NCBI GenBank assembly: GCA_005656395.1
Contig: SRSI01000068.1
Location: forward strand, 124,001 to 188,000
Reading direction: 5' to 3'
Length of the DNA: 64,000 nucleotides
Source of the DNA: Strongyloides papillosus
Lineage: Eukaryota; Nematoda; Chromadorea; Rhabditida; Strongyloididae
Shown here: positions 24,587-36,816 of the stretch, piece by piece
How positions within the stretch are numbered: the stretch's first letter is position 1
How the letters are laid out: every line of letters starts with the position of its first letter
Notes under the pieces: generated by a model
What the model saw: the letters and a program-made list of their open reading frames with translations, nothing else
What the model was told of the DNA's origin: nothing
The model's database searches: none
Position numbers and translations under genes: made by a program

Positions 24587-26330
24587 TTAAATAGTTACAC
24601 TTGGTACAAGATGGAATATTGATGAAAATAAATCTATGATTTGACTGTATACAGTCATTGATAAATTATTTGGAAGAATAAAATTGATTGTGTATGTTGT
24701 ATTATGACTGGTACTTCCTCCAGGTGTCGAGGATGAAGATCCTGTATTACAAATTTCGATTAAATAACCTTTTATACACTTAAAAACAAGTTCAGCTCTT
24801 TTTAAGCACCATGTTATTGTCATATTTTCTTGAGGTTTATTTACAAGTAACAATGGAATACTTATTGTTGTTATACCATACCTAGCACTATACCTGATAC
24901 AATTTCGAAGTCCATTTAGTATGGGATGACGCGATGAGATGTCGTCATTCTCCAAATCATTCTCAGCAACAACGTGGAAAACAACTTGTGTTTGTGATAG
25001 ATTTGAATGCCTTGTCATATATACATCACCAGACCTTAACATGTTAACATCATAAATTTTATTATTTTTTTCATCTGGTTCATCATACTCATCAGCAAAT
25101 TTTTTTCTTTCCTTCCTCCCAACGTTAACCTTTTGGATAATTTCTTTCACCTCCTCAAGTTGCTTTTCCAGGCACTCAAAGTGCAACTCTGTTGATGCCT
25201 CACAAATTTTATAAAAACTACTTCTTTTGTGTATATGATAAAAAGGGTCCTTATCAACAAGTAACATTACAGCACTTTGACCACGTCTATATAAATGCAT
25301 TAGTGTATTCAGTCTTTGTGAATCAAAAAAAGAGTCATCCTCAGTATTTTTGGCTGTTGATAAACATAAATCGCTAAGGTTATCACATGAAATGATGCGT
25401 ATATTGTGTGTTGATTTTAGCTGTGCTCCAAGATAAACAGTAAATATTTCCAGAGTTCTTTGGTTATTAACGTTATTTATAGTTGAAATTTTACGTGGTG
25501 ACATTATTGAGAGTAATGATAATTCTTCAACATACTTTTCTGGTAATTGGTCTTCTTCATATAGTGTTTTTACCATATTACGAAATTCTGTTCTTTGCCT
25601 TCCTCTTAACTCCTCTATTTGATGGGCATAATTTTCGTTGACGCTCCTTAATTTTTCATTCAATTTCGTCAACATATATGGATCTGTATTTATGGAATCG
25701 TTATTTGATGTATACTGACTTATCTGTTCTTCACACATTCTTTTTAATCCTTCAACTTCAATATCACGATCTCGTATCAATAAGCCCATCTCTTCTGCCA
25801 TTTTTGCTTCCTTCTTTATAATCATTGATAATTGATCTTTGGATCCATGTTGTATGACAAACTGAAATCTATCCTCAAAAGATACTTTTTCGTTCCCATT
25901 CTCATTTGCACTACCATTTTTTTCGTAGCACTTGGCAAATTTATCTAGCTCTTTAGCAATACCATTCCAATCGACAGAATTCGATTTCAGTGATTCTAAC
26001 AAAATTAAATCATCTCTTTTTGCTTCAATCTCTTCAACATAATTTTGCACAAATCTCGTCAACTTTTGAAGGACATCTAAATTTTATTGTGGAAGAAAAT
26101 GAATCAATATAAAATTTATACATTTTTTTAATATATGACAACTCACCATCGTGGTAACAGAACGGAATTGTTTCTCTAATACAAAGATGTGTTGCTAACT
26201 CATCAATGGTCTGATATTCTTCTAGTGGTAAAGCAATTTCTAGTGATACTACTTTATCAGAATCAAATATTTTATAAGAATACGTAAATGTTATTATGTT
26301 TATTTCATTATCCTCACTGTCTAATAGCAT
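24587..26330 (-). CDS. C12orf4 / FERRY3 family protein
   Basis: Exons 26147-26330 and 24587-26076 (70 nt intron, phase 1) give 557 residues, close to the ~550 of the vertebrate protein. The N-terminus has an ELATHLC segment, the middle is a coiled coil with many Glu and Lys, and the C-terminal third carries the family's most conserved blocks: STELHFECLEKQLEE, GDVYMTRHSNLSQ, and ITTISIPLLLV followed by TITWCLKRAELVFKCIKGY. In mammals C12orf4 (FERRY3) belongs to the FERRY complex, a Rab5 effector linking mRNA to early endosomes. Function in nematodes is inferred only by family. It is divergent from wars-1 across 191 bp. Confidence 0.75.
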
Positions 26331-26521
26331 TTGTAATGTTTTTCACTGTAACAAGTAGTTCATGTAAATTGTGGTATTTGTTTACTCTTGGTATAATGTA
26401 ATTGGATAAAAATTCTTTACACGAAAAATAAATATTTAAATTTTAAAATTTTAATATAAAGACATTTTTAATTGTTTTTATTCGTTATTTTGAAGTAACT
26501 AGAAAATTTCAGATTTTTACA
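26331..26521. promoter_or_regulatory. Bidirectional promoter, C12orf4-like (-) / wars-1 (+)
   Basis: Only 191 bp separate the two divergent start codons, so both promoters and leaders must lie here. An acceptor-like TTTCAG at about 26507-26512, just upstream of the wars-1 ATG, fits trans-splicing of that transcript. Confidence 0.6.
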
Positions 26522-27792
26522 ATGTCTCAAGGAGAAGTCCCACCCGCTATTGTTAATGAAAACGGCGAAATAGAGAAGGATGAGGACATTGTCACTCCTT
26601 GGGAAATCCAGTCATCCAGTGAAAAAGGAGTTGACTACGACAAATTAATAGGTTAAAAAATAAAGGAATTTTTTTTATATATAAAAAAATTTTTTCAGTT
26701 AAATTTGGGTGCCGTAAACTGGAACAAGACTTGGTGACAAGAATTGAAAATTTAACCGGAAAACGGGCTCACCCAATGTTGAGGCGTGGGTTGTTCTTTG
26801 CCCACCGTGACCTAACTGCAATTCTTGATCGTTTTGAACAGGGCAAGCCATTCTTTTTGTATACAGGTCGTGGACCCAGTAGTGGATCTCTTCATCTTGG
26901 GCACTTAATTCCTTTTATGTTTACAAAATACTTACAGGATGCTTTTAATGTACCATTGATAGTACAAATGACTGATGATGAAAAATTTTTATGGAAAAAT
27001 ATTACAACTGATGATGCTATCAAGATGGCACATGAGAACATGAAAGACATCATCGCTGTTGGTTTTGATCCAAAGAAAACATTTATCTTTACGGATATGG
27101 AGTATATGTGTCCAGCATTCTACAACAATATTCTTAAAATATGGAAAGTTGTGACAAACAACCAAGCACGGTCAATATTTGGTTTTACCGGAGAGGACTC
27201 AATGGGGAAATCAGCATTCCCAGCTGTGGAAGCAGCACCCTGCTTTAGTACAAGTTTCCCACAAATTTTTAACAACAAAAAAGATATACCATGCCTGATA
27301 CCATGTGCTATTGATCAAGATCCATACTTCCGGATGACGAGAGATGTAGCTCCAAGATTGAAATATCAAAAACCATCACTAATTTACTCCTCCTTCTTAC
27401 CAGCTTTGCAGGGTGCTCAATCAAAAATGAGTGCCTCAGACATGAATTCATGCATCTACATTAATGATACACCGAAACAAATAAAAAATAAGATTAATAA
27501 ATATGCTTTTAGTGGTGGTCAGGTAACGATAGAGGAGCACAGAAAACTAGGAGGAAATTGTGATGTTGATACATCATTCCAATTCCTTAAATATTTTTTG
27601 GAAGACGATGATAAATTGGAGGAAATCAGACAAAAATATACCTCTGGAGAGATGCTTACAGGAGAATTGAAGGCAATTGCTATTGATGTCGTTACGAAAG
27701 TTGTTCTTGAAATCCAAGGAAGAAGGAAGAATATTACCGATGAAACAGTAAAAGAATTTTCAACACCAAGAAAACTAGATTTTGATTATTAA
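26522..27792 (+). CDS. wars-1: Tryptophan--tRNA ligase, cytoplasmic
   Basis: Exons 26522-26651 and 26699-27792 (47 nt intron, phase 1) give 407 residues. It is a class I aminoacyl-tRNA synthetase: HIGH motif variant [20 protein letters not shown], the long insert with [33 protein letters not shown], and KMSKS variant SKMSASD. These blocks and their spacing are those of eukaryotic cytosolic TrpRS, which charges tRNA-Trp for cytosolic translation. The N-terminal ~45 residues are a short acidic extension without a full WHEP domain, as in most invertebrate forms. No mitochondrial presequence is visible. Confidence 0.96.
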
Positions 27793-28118
27793 TAGCGTAA
27801 TTTATTATTAGTTTTTATATATCTTTTTTAGTATTGTTGAATTATATAAAATATATATTTTCTTTTACCTTTACTCTTATATAACATAGATTATGATAAA
27901 GGAACAGTATGAAATTAAAATACCCTTGGGGAAGGTTAATGATAGAGTATGATAACGCATACTGTCAGCTGTTAAATGTATCTTGCCAATAAAAAAAATA
28001 ACTGTAGTCAAGAGTTTGGGATCAAGCATTCCTGAATTATTATATTAGTTGTGTTATTACTATACTTTGTTTGATTTTTTTTAATTAATATAGTTGGGGT
28101 ATTTTTGATGATAGAAGA
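27793..28118. other. Intergenic between wars-1 and HMG-box gene
   Basis: About 325 bases. Several GATA words lie at 27890-27960 but no longer structure. An acceptor-like AATATAG at about 28092 may be a trans-splice site for the HMG-box gene. Confidence 0.35.
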
Positions 28119-28881
28119 ATGCAAACATTCCCTAATATGACTGAGGATATTGCCTTTCCATGTGGGCATAAAGAGACGTGTAACTGCATGGAGTGCTCCA
28201 GTATCAGAAAGACTCGTAAAGTTTTGAAATTTCTTTTACCTTAAAATAGTTGTGTAATCTTTTTTAGTTCATCGTTCACGTGTTAAGAGACCACCTAATT
28301 GTTTTTTGCTATTTTCGAAGGATAGGAAGAAACATTTAATACGAGAGAATCCTAGCAAAACATTACGAGAGGTCAGTACGATGGTTGCAGAGGCATGGTA
28401 TAATTTATCTCAAGAGGAAAAACAACCCTACGTTGATGAGGCTGAGAGACTGAAGGTTGAATTTCAAAAGAAGTATCCGGATTATTATTATGGACCAAAT
28501 ACCTTGATGAAGACGATGAGGACAGCTAAACACCCAAAATCTGATGACGTAAATGAGAATAAAAGTGAGACCCCAGTTGATGAGAAAAAAACAACCACAG
28601 AAGGTGAGAAAGAGCCTTATGTGGCGGAGAATAACAATCAAAATAATTACTATAATTACACATATTATAATGACTCTCCTATACCTCCTCCGCAAGTACT
28701 ACCTCCGCCACCTCCAGGAGTACGAATGGAGTACCATCCCAATTATTATGAGACTCCCCATTATGATGGATATCAGAACTATGAATACCAACCTCAATCC
28801 CAACTTATGCCAAATTATTATGATCCATATTTTCCACAAAGAAACTCTATTAATGATAATTATTATTATCAACCATATTAA
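28119..28881 (+). CDS. HMG-box (SOX/MATA-like) transcription factor
   Basis: Exons 28119-28215 and 28268-28881 (52 nt intron, phase 1) give 236 residues. The HMG box starts at about residue 37: RVKRPPNCFLLFSKDRK, the second helix with TLREVSTMVAEAWYNLS, then KQPYVDEAERLKVEFQKKYP and PDYYYGP. This fits the SOX/MATA sequence-specific group (RPxNxFxxFS, PDYxY) better than the abundant HMGB type. The Asn of RPMNAF is kept but two neighbouring residues differ. The tail is rich in Asn, Tyr and Pro, a likely activation region. The first exon carries a compact Cys/His cluster, PCGHKETCNCMEC, unusual for SOX proteins. The first ATG of the exon (28108) runs into a stop, so the ATG at 28119 is used. Confidence 0.82.
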
Positions 28882-29314
28882 ATAAGAAAGAAATTTATTT
28901 TTAAATCATTATTTGTCCTTATCTTTATCTTTTCCGTATCTTTTTAATTGTAATATTATCAATAAATATTGGTAGACGAATTGTTTTTTAATGATATAAT
29001 GGAATAGGTTTGAATTATTTAGATTAATTTAGATTGAATATATGAAATTTTGACATATTTTAATTTGGGAATTAGATAATTTTTGTATGACTCACAGATA
29101 AGAAATTTCAAAATGTTGAATTTATTAAAAAAGTTGCATACAATACAAATTGAAGCGTATATTTATTAAATAATTATATACAGTAATGTTTCTACTACCT
29201 ATTGTTTTCAAAGATTATTTACTTGGTTAAACGCAATAATTGTTCTCTGGATTTTGTTATGTCTCGTCAACAACTTTTTTATTCCTTTTCTAATTTCTCT
29301 ACAATGTATTATCA
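28882..29314. other. Convergent intergenic
   Basis: 3' flanks of the HMG-box (+) and chemoreceptor-like (-) genes; no feature seen. Confidence 0.35.
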
Positions 29315-30269
29315 CTAATTATAATTGAAACAAACATAAAAAACATACATTATAAGAATAACACCAAAAATTGTATTGCTACAACATACAAATATGTATA
29401 AATAATTAATCATAATAACAAATAACACATGAAGGTAAAATAAATTTCCCCAATTGCCCCAACATATCTCAAGAACCAATACAAAGAGATAATTAAAAAT
29501 TGCATGTAAAAATACTTTAATATCATAGTATTTCACTTTATTTCCTATTGACGTTAAACTTCTAAGGTAAATTATCTTCCTAATGGATGCAGCAAATAAA
29601 ATAGATGATACAGTTAGCAATGTATAATTACAATAACTTTCAATCACATTACCCCAACTTCTTCCTTCATCAGATTTAACAAACATCCAAGTATATTCAT
29701 TTATGTTAAAAATTAGTCTAAATTTTTTTATATTACAAAAAATGACATTTGCCATAAAGTAAAAGTAAATAATAACATAACAAATCTTGTAAAATAATTT
29801 TCTATTAAATGTTGGTAACACTTCACCAGAATATAAAACATCAAATCTATTTATTGATAAAAGTGTATTCAATGCAATAGATGTCATGTACGAAGATTGT
29901 AAAAGTGATCCAACAATATTCCCAAAAAGGTTATCATTATCACATCTATATATAATATAAAATCCTGATATAAAATGTGCTATCTGTTGAAAAATTGATG
30001 TAAATCCAATGGAAAATATAATTTTAAAAGCTACACTTTTGTAGTATATACGACTATCAAAAAACGCCTTAAATTATAGTAATATAAATAGTATTTTAAG
30101 ATATATTATTTTTATTTGAATAGAAACTTACAATAAATGTTAAAATTTGTAGTACTATTGCTATAAAGGATATTATTATGTAACTCCATCCAACAAAAAT
30201 GTAGTTAATTGCATTTCCGATACTATTTGATGTATTTTTATATCCATCAGTATATAATATTTCACTCAT
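29315..30269 (-). CDS. Nematode chemoreceptor-like seven-helix protein
   Basis: Exons 30132-30269 and 29315-30067 (64 nt intron, phase 0) give 296 residues with about seven hydrophobic segments. Landmarks: TM1 YIIISFIAIVLQILTFI, the TM2 start AFKIIFSIGFTSIFQQ, and at the end of TM3 SIALNTLLSINRFDVLYS. The NRF after TM3 stands where nematode Srx/Srt/Srsx receptors carry their DRY-like motif. These families act as chemosensory G-protein-coupled receptors in ciliated neurons. Subfamily assignment needs a profile search. The protein lacks a long C-terminal tail. The G-alpha gene 8 kb away is a conceivable partner only in the generic sense. Confidence 0.65.
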
Positions 30270-30529
30270 CTTTTTTTTAAAAATAAATATTAATGAGATA
30301 TAAAGAGAATATGTATGAGGTGATAAAAAAATTATTATCCAAATATGGTTTGAAAAATAATTATATGTGGGAATAATATTTTTGATAATTTATAAGCTAA
30401 TCCTTTAGTACCCCTACAAATGTTTGTTTTTATTCGTCTAGAAAAAAATTTTTATGGTTCAGAGATGAAGATAGAAAAAATAGTTTATTAAGAAAAGCAT
30501 ATCATAATTAACAGATAAATAACATAACT

Positions 30530-31587
30530 TTAATCATTATTCTCTTTTTCCTCTCCTTCTTTTATATTTTTATCATTAGTGTTAGTTCCAAGGCAAAGCC
30601 TTTCATGTCTAAGTTTACCTGAATAATTATACAAGGCTCTATTACAAAATTGACACCTAAACCGTTTTATTGATGAATGATAGTAACTAAAATGACAATC
30701 CAAATCATATGCTGATGAGAAGCGATCTTTACATATGATACATTCATGTGGTTTACTATGAATCTTTGTATGCCCTACAAAATAATGATACATCTCCTAA
30801 ATATTCAAAATATAAACTTACGACTAAGTGCACTTTGTCCCGAAAGAAGTTTATTACAAACAGAACATTTAAATATTTTACCATCATGTTTAGCTAGGTG
30901 TTCTTTGTAATTATAATATGTTTCATAACTTCTATCACAAATTTTACATTGAAATTGTTTACAATACTTCTCATTAACATTTTTTATTTTCTTACCATCA
31001 TCTGGGGAATGTTTTTTATTAATATGACCATCCAAAAGTCCTTGTGTCAAAAATGTTTTTGTACACCTCTCACATTCAAACCTTCTTTCATGGTGAAGAA
31101 TGATATGTTGACGATGTTCTTTTCTAGTTTTAAAACACTTATCACAACTATTACATTTTATCATTTCACGATAATTTTTATTTCTGGGTGTTTCTTCTAA
31201 ATCATCTTTTGGTGTACCACTTATACTTCTCACTCTATTTTTATGAATGGATGATGAATTTGAGGATATTAATATTTGTGGTGGTGTTGTTGTTGTCAAG
31301 AGAGACAAAGGGCTTGGTGGTAAAAAATTTTGTGCTGCCATTATTGCAGATGTGTAGTCTGAAAGAGAGAATAAATAATAATAGTAATAATATTTTGATT
31401 TTGAGGAAAAATAATAAATATTTAAAAATTTATGAAAAGGTGTCTTACGGTTGTAGTTTTGCCAAAAAGCCAAATTTTGTAGGACTGTTTGCTGGAAACG
31501 TAGACGTTCTCCTATGTCATTAGGCATTCCTGGAGTTCCGTATAGTGTCATGTTATTAATCAAATTCCCGAAAACCATTCTATCCAT
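30530..31587 (-). CDS. C2H2 zinc-finger protein, about six fingers
   Basis: Exons 31449-31587, 30822-31358 and 30530-30774, 306 residues. The first intron (31359-31448, 90 nt) has no stop and is invisible in frame analysis, but carries GTAAGA...CTTTCAG and a Tyr/Ser-rich translation unlike its surroundings. The second (30775-30821, 47 nt) splits a finger, restoring LSRHTKIHSKPHEC. Fingers: CNSCDKCF...HIILH, CERCTKTF...HINKKH, CKICDRSY...HLAKH, CSVCNKLL...RHTKIH, CIICKDRF...HFSYYH and a last CQFCNRAL...HERLC that ends in Cys. Linkers are not the TGEKP type, so tandem DNA binding in register is not assured. I do not recognise a specific orthologue. An acceptor 2 bases before the ATG suggests trans-splicing or a further upstream exon. 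Confidence 0.78.
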
Positions 31588-33632
31588 CTCTAAAAATAAT
31601 AATAGTTAAATATAATAGTTTTTAAAAAAATATTCGCAAAAAAGGAAGGTATACTCAATAAAGGATTAATAAAAAGAAAAAAAGATAGAGAGAGGGAAAA
31701 TAATACTACTTAATAGAGTCAGAAGCCACTACATGAGAAAGAAGAAAGGTGCTAAAAATAATCTCCTATTGAATAAGAGATCTAACTCTATATAAAATTA
31801 CACCAGAAAAGGGAACATTTTTTGTAAAACAACTTTTAATTAAGATTATTATCATACAACTAAATCTTTAATTCACAAGTTTAAAAATGTTGTCTCCCAT
31901 TAATAGAAATGAACTGGAGGTGTATTATGGTAACAGTACAACCTACCACAGACGTTAAAATATCTATCAAATATGTACATATATATTTTTATATACATTC
32001 TCATTTACAGTCTTAGTTAGGTAAAAAAAGACAAAAAAGAATTATGTGTAAAAGATAACATCTGAGTGAGTGAAAGATGATCTATTACAGGAGGTTATTG
32101 GTGTTCAGGAGATTTGATTGAAAAACCCTCAAGTACAATGTGTTCTAATTGATACCTTTATTTTTAAGGGTAATTAGATTAATTAAAATAAGATACAAAA
32201 ATTATCTTTAAATGATTTATTCCTAACATATCATTTTAATATTTTAAATGAAAAAAGTAAAAAAAAATATATGTAATATATATTTTAGTAATTTTTATTG
32301 CTTTAAAAGTTTTAAATTTCCCTAAGCGGTATCTTCAATTATATTAAAGTATATAAAGGACAAACGATGGCAGAAATCTTTTATTGATAGGTAATTGAGT
32401 TAAATATGGTAGAATAACAACTATTTTAAGAAGATGATTATTTTATTGGAAACGGAAATTGTTTATGGGGCTTCCTTTCAAATAAATTATAGTCATTATC
32501 TATTATAATATTATATATTTTTTATTAAAGGTAGATTCAAATATTTTTAAATATATTTTTGCTTTTTAAAAATAATATTTTGTGCAAATTCTCAGAAGTA
32601 TATAATATGGAGTTATGATAAAAAAAGATTTTAATAATATATAATATATCCTCTTTTTCCATTCCTTTAAATATTTTTATTCATTATTTTAAAGAATACA
32701 TGCAATTTTTATTTTAAATATTTAATTTTATTGATATTTTTAAAAATACAAACATTTCCATCATTGCTTATAATGTCATTTTGGTGGAGAGGTAAAAATC
32801 ATCTTGATAAGGGGGAATAAAATATTTATTTAATATTAAAAAAGTTACATTTTGTATATTTGTCAAACCGTTCAATCTAACACTATCTTAATCTCCATAA
32901 CCTTGAGCATTTTTAACTATTTTTATATAGTGTAATCTATACCTCATTGAATTTTGATATAGAAGAGAGGTATCTTTTTCTTATGTTGTTCAATAAAACA
33001 TATTTATTATTCTGTTATATATATTTGATTTTGAATGGCATATTTTATCTTCATATGCTATTTTTTAATACTTTTACCTTGATTCCGGATTCTATCTTTT
33101 TATTTATACACTAAGACAGGTATACCATCATTTGAAGATATGTAAATGTAATAAATTAATTTATACTCATTCACCAGTCAACATTATACCTTATTAACAA
33201 GATAATGATCTTGATAAATGAATAAAATTAAAAAATACCCTTTTAAAAATTATCTATATATTGCCATCTCTTTATACTTTCTTTTTTTTTTAAATATTTT
33301 TTATAAATTAAAACTTATCTTTATTTAAATGGAGTAAATGAATTATATGAGACATTTTTAAAGGGGAAGTTCATTAAAAGGACATTAAACTGTTATATTT
33401 TTAAATATTACATGTTCCTTGATGCGGAAAGGTATTTTATTTTCGACATCACATTTTAAATTGTCTTAGATCTAATCATAAAGTGAGATAGAAAACAAAA
33501 GCAAAAAAAACTAATACGTCTTTATTGTTTACTTGATTAAAATTAAAACTTGATATCATCTTTTAAGATGCAAAAATGGTACTGATAAAAAAATATTTTT
33601 ATTAATTTTAATAATAATAACAAAGTTTTAAA
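31588..33632. other. Intergenic, A+T-rich
   Basis: A 2 kb gap upstream of the zinc-finger gene and downstream of the TWK channel gene. Short open stretches are non-coding in composition and no repeats were recognised. Confidence 0.4.
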
Positions 33633-35453
33633 TCAATCATCAACATTATAAATATACATTTTTTTGTAGGTACTTCCTCTCTTCTTTTTTTTACCCGCGT
33701 ATTGAATTTCCTCCTGTTCATCGGAGTCCCCACCTCCCCCTCCTTCTGTTACCAGTTTCTCTAGGTCTGTTAACCTTTTAATAACATCTGTCTGAATCAT
33801 TATTGTTCTTTTGTTATCTTCAGTTTGAACACCTCGATTTCGCATCTTAGCTTTATCGTCAATCTTCTCATTAATAAGTTTCTTCATATGACCACTCATG
33901 AATTTCATCATAAATTTTTCTGATGTACTCATATTTTTTACCAGATCTCCTAAATCATGTGGGTGCTCAGGGGCTAACCTGTTTTTTTCGATATCACTTA
34001 ACAAGTGTCCGTTGTGATCAGTACCAATTGATTGTTTTCTTCTGTTATCAGCTATAATAATAAATTTTACAAAGACAATTAAGTATGTTTTTTGTAAATA
34101 ATTATGATAGATGAAGTTAAAACAAAGTATCAAATCATTTTTAAAATAAAAGATAATGTAAATGTTATTTATTTTATAAAAAAGATAAAGACTAAAGGTG
34201 AATGACCGGTATTGTGTAGGTGATATTAAGTATAGGAATAGTTAAATAATATAAATAACATATAAAAAGATTTTAAAATTAATCTTATAAAAACATACAC
34301 GTTAATGCATTTTTAAAGTCTAACTCGATAGATCTAATTAATTTTGCAAAAATAATTTCTACCTGCAGTTGGATGATGTTAATTGATAACGACACAACTG
34401 ATAAACCCATAATGATGAGTAAAAAATTCATACAGGCTATCTTGTGTGTAGGTGTTATATCTCCCAAACCTAAAATGAATTAAAAAAATTAAAGTTATAT
34501 TTAATAATTAAAAAATAATAGATTTACCGATAGTTGTTAAACTTATAAAAAAGAAATATAAACTTTCCCATATTGTCCAATTTTCAAATAATGTAAAAAC
34601 GGCTGCACAAAGTGTTATCCAAAAAAAGAGGATAAAGATTGATAATGTTATTGGTAGACTCTCCTCAAATTCCTCATCATCTTGAAAACATTTCTCTTGA
34701 ATAAATTTTTTAAATATATATGTTAAAGATTGTTTTTTGCTAACAGGAGAATCATAGGTTGTAAGAGTTTCATCATCCAATAACCCAATTTTCCTATCAT
34801 GTTCATTAATAATATCTTTACATTTCTTAACAAAAGTAAGAAAATATTTTTTCCATATTACTCTTATTGCATAAAATAATCCACTACCCCAATTGTTAAG
34901 GATTGTCACAACGAGTGGGATCCCAAAAATAGCATAAATAACTGTAGCTATCTTACCACCAATAGTTTCTGTAACTAAATCTCCATAACCTTAAAAAATA
35001 ATAATGAAAAATATACAATATTTTATGATTAAATTTATTAAATAACAACATACCAATAGTTGTGTAGATGGTGGCAGAGTAATACAAACCACCCCACAAT
35101 GTCCATTTCTCATTAACAATATCCTCCTCAGTAATATTATATATAGGAACATCAAAACCCATATTCTTATCATAAATATCAAGTGTCTGTGAAAAAGAAT
35201 CACTTAACAATAATGTAACATTAATATAACCATGAAAAAAGTATTGTAAATCATGTGCTAACTTATCTCTAGCCACATTTTTTTTAATAATCTTTATTAT
35301 ATTCTTTTTAAATATACTTTGTTTCTCATAATCTCTCTCCAGACTACAAAAAATACCTGCTCCAATAAAGGAATAAAGGAGGAGAATGAGGAAAAATAAA
35401 AAATGTGATAGGTGATATTGTTGGTATTTGTTAATAACAGTACTCCATATCAT
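33633..35453 (-). CDS. Two-pore-domain (TWK/K2P) potassium channel
   Basis: Exons 35054-35453, 34528-34989, 34299-34469 and 33633-34051 give 483 residues. Topology: TM1 HFLFFLILLLYSFIGAGIF, an extracellular cap with N-glycosylation sites (NVT, NIT), pore 1 ending TTIGYGD, TM2, a cytosolic loop, TM3 LSIFILFFWITLCAAVF, pore 2 TTIGLGD, TM4, and a hydrophilic tail with MRNRGVQTE and a Gly/Glu-rich segment. K2P channels are dimers that conduct background potassium current. Nematodes have a large expanded TWK family and I cannot name the orthologue. Both pore signatures are interrupted by a phase-1 intron within the Gly codon before Y/L-G-D. The last intron (34052-34298) is longer than the others. 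Confidence 0.9.
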
Positions 35454-36816
35454 TGTTGTTAGTAGTACTATTATTAATAAATAATAATACTATTCACTAA
35501 TAAAATTGTAATATTTAATTTTTTTCTATTCTTTTTTTGAAGATGTTGCTTATTCTGTTTATTTATTTGATATCCTTTTTCTATTGTTAAAAAATAATAA
35601 TTCATAGATAAAATATATACAAAATAATAGGTACAGTGGTATTAATGTTTTTCACAAGATATATATAATGTATTTTTATGTGCAATAAAAATTAGCTAAT
35701 AATTTTTTTGTAATAAGTAAACTAATTAATCCTACGACAAACGAAAAGAGAATAATAGAATGGAATTGATAATAAAAGCTTATTTATAAAAAAATTCGTA
35801 TAAAGATGTTAAGGAATAAAGTAAAAACACATAAAAGATTAATAGCCTGTAATTATGATAAAGTTTCTAATGAAGTAGTCCTAATTAAAATGAGTTATAT
35901 AAAAGAGTTAAATAGAGATAATGTGATAACTAAATAAAAAATAAATGAGAGGAAGGAATTTAAAATTAAATTATGTATAAAGATTTGAAGGTATTTTAAA
36001 AAATAGCCCCGGTAAAATGTGTCAATGTAATAGGATATCAAATCTATTAATAACAAACAAATAAATTTTGAAATGACAATACCTGTCAAAAGATTTTGAT
36101 CTACCTTATCATAAATTTATAAAAATTAGTCTACCAATTACTACAAATACACCGCATTATTATGTAAATAATATGCTGTCATATCAATGGCTGTTATAAA
36201 GTTTAAAATTTATTACAACAACATTTTTTTTAAAACCACCTCAATTAAAATTTTAAAAAAAAGTGCTAAATTAATTTAAAAAAATAACAATTGATTTTTT
36301 ACACCTAATCCTTATAATTTATAGCAAATATTTGGTTAATAATAAAAGAGTAACAAAATGAATTAATTCAGGTAATGAAATACTTAAAAATAAATAAAGA
36401 GGATTAAATATTTTGTTAATAGAATATATATTTATCTAAAATAATATTAGAATAAATATCATATCTTTTAGTATTATGTATAGTGTAAAATATTAATGTA
36501 ATTAGATGATATTCTTCTTTATCAAACTTGTAGAGTTTCTTTTCAAGTCAGTAAGATTGATTATCTTCAAACTATTTAGAATCTCCATTAATAATTTTAT
36601 TGCCTTTCACACTTTTTTTTATTACATTTCATTAAGTAGATGGAGGGAGATATAAAAATTAATACTAATTATTTATGAGTTCAAGTTTTATTAAATTAAA
36701 CATCCAAACAATGTTGATTATCACTCTTTTTTTGTTCATTTTATAAAAGGAAATAATTTTTAATTTGAATGATGAAAAGGGTAAAATAAATGAAAAATAA
36801 ATTGAGAATTACCAAA
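35454..36816. other. Intergenic, A+T-rich
   Basis: Promoter side of the TWK gene and 3' side of the next zinc-finger gene. One 64-codon hydrophobic open frame at 35895-36089 (-) has no supporting signals. Confidence 0.4.

Noticed and set aside
35895..36089. Hydrophobic 64-codon minus-strand frame
   Set aside because: Hydrophobicity is expected from TTT/ATT-rich DNA; no signals around it.
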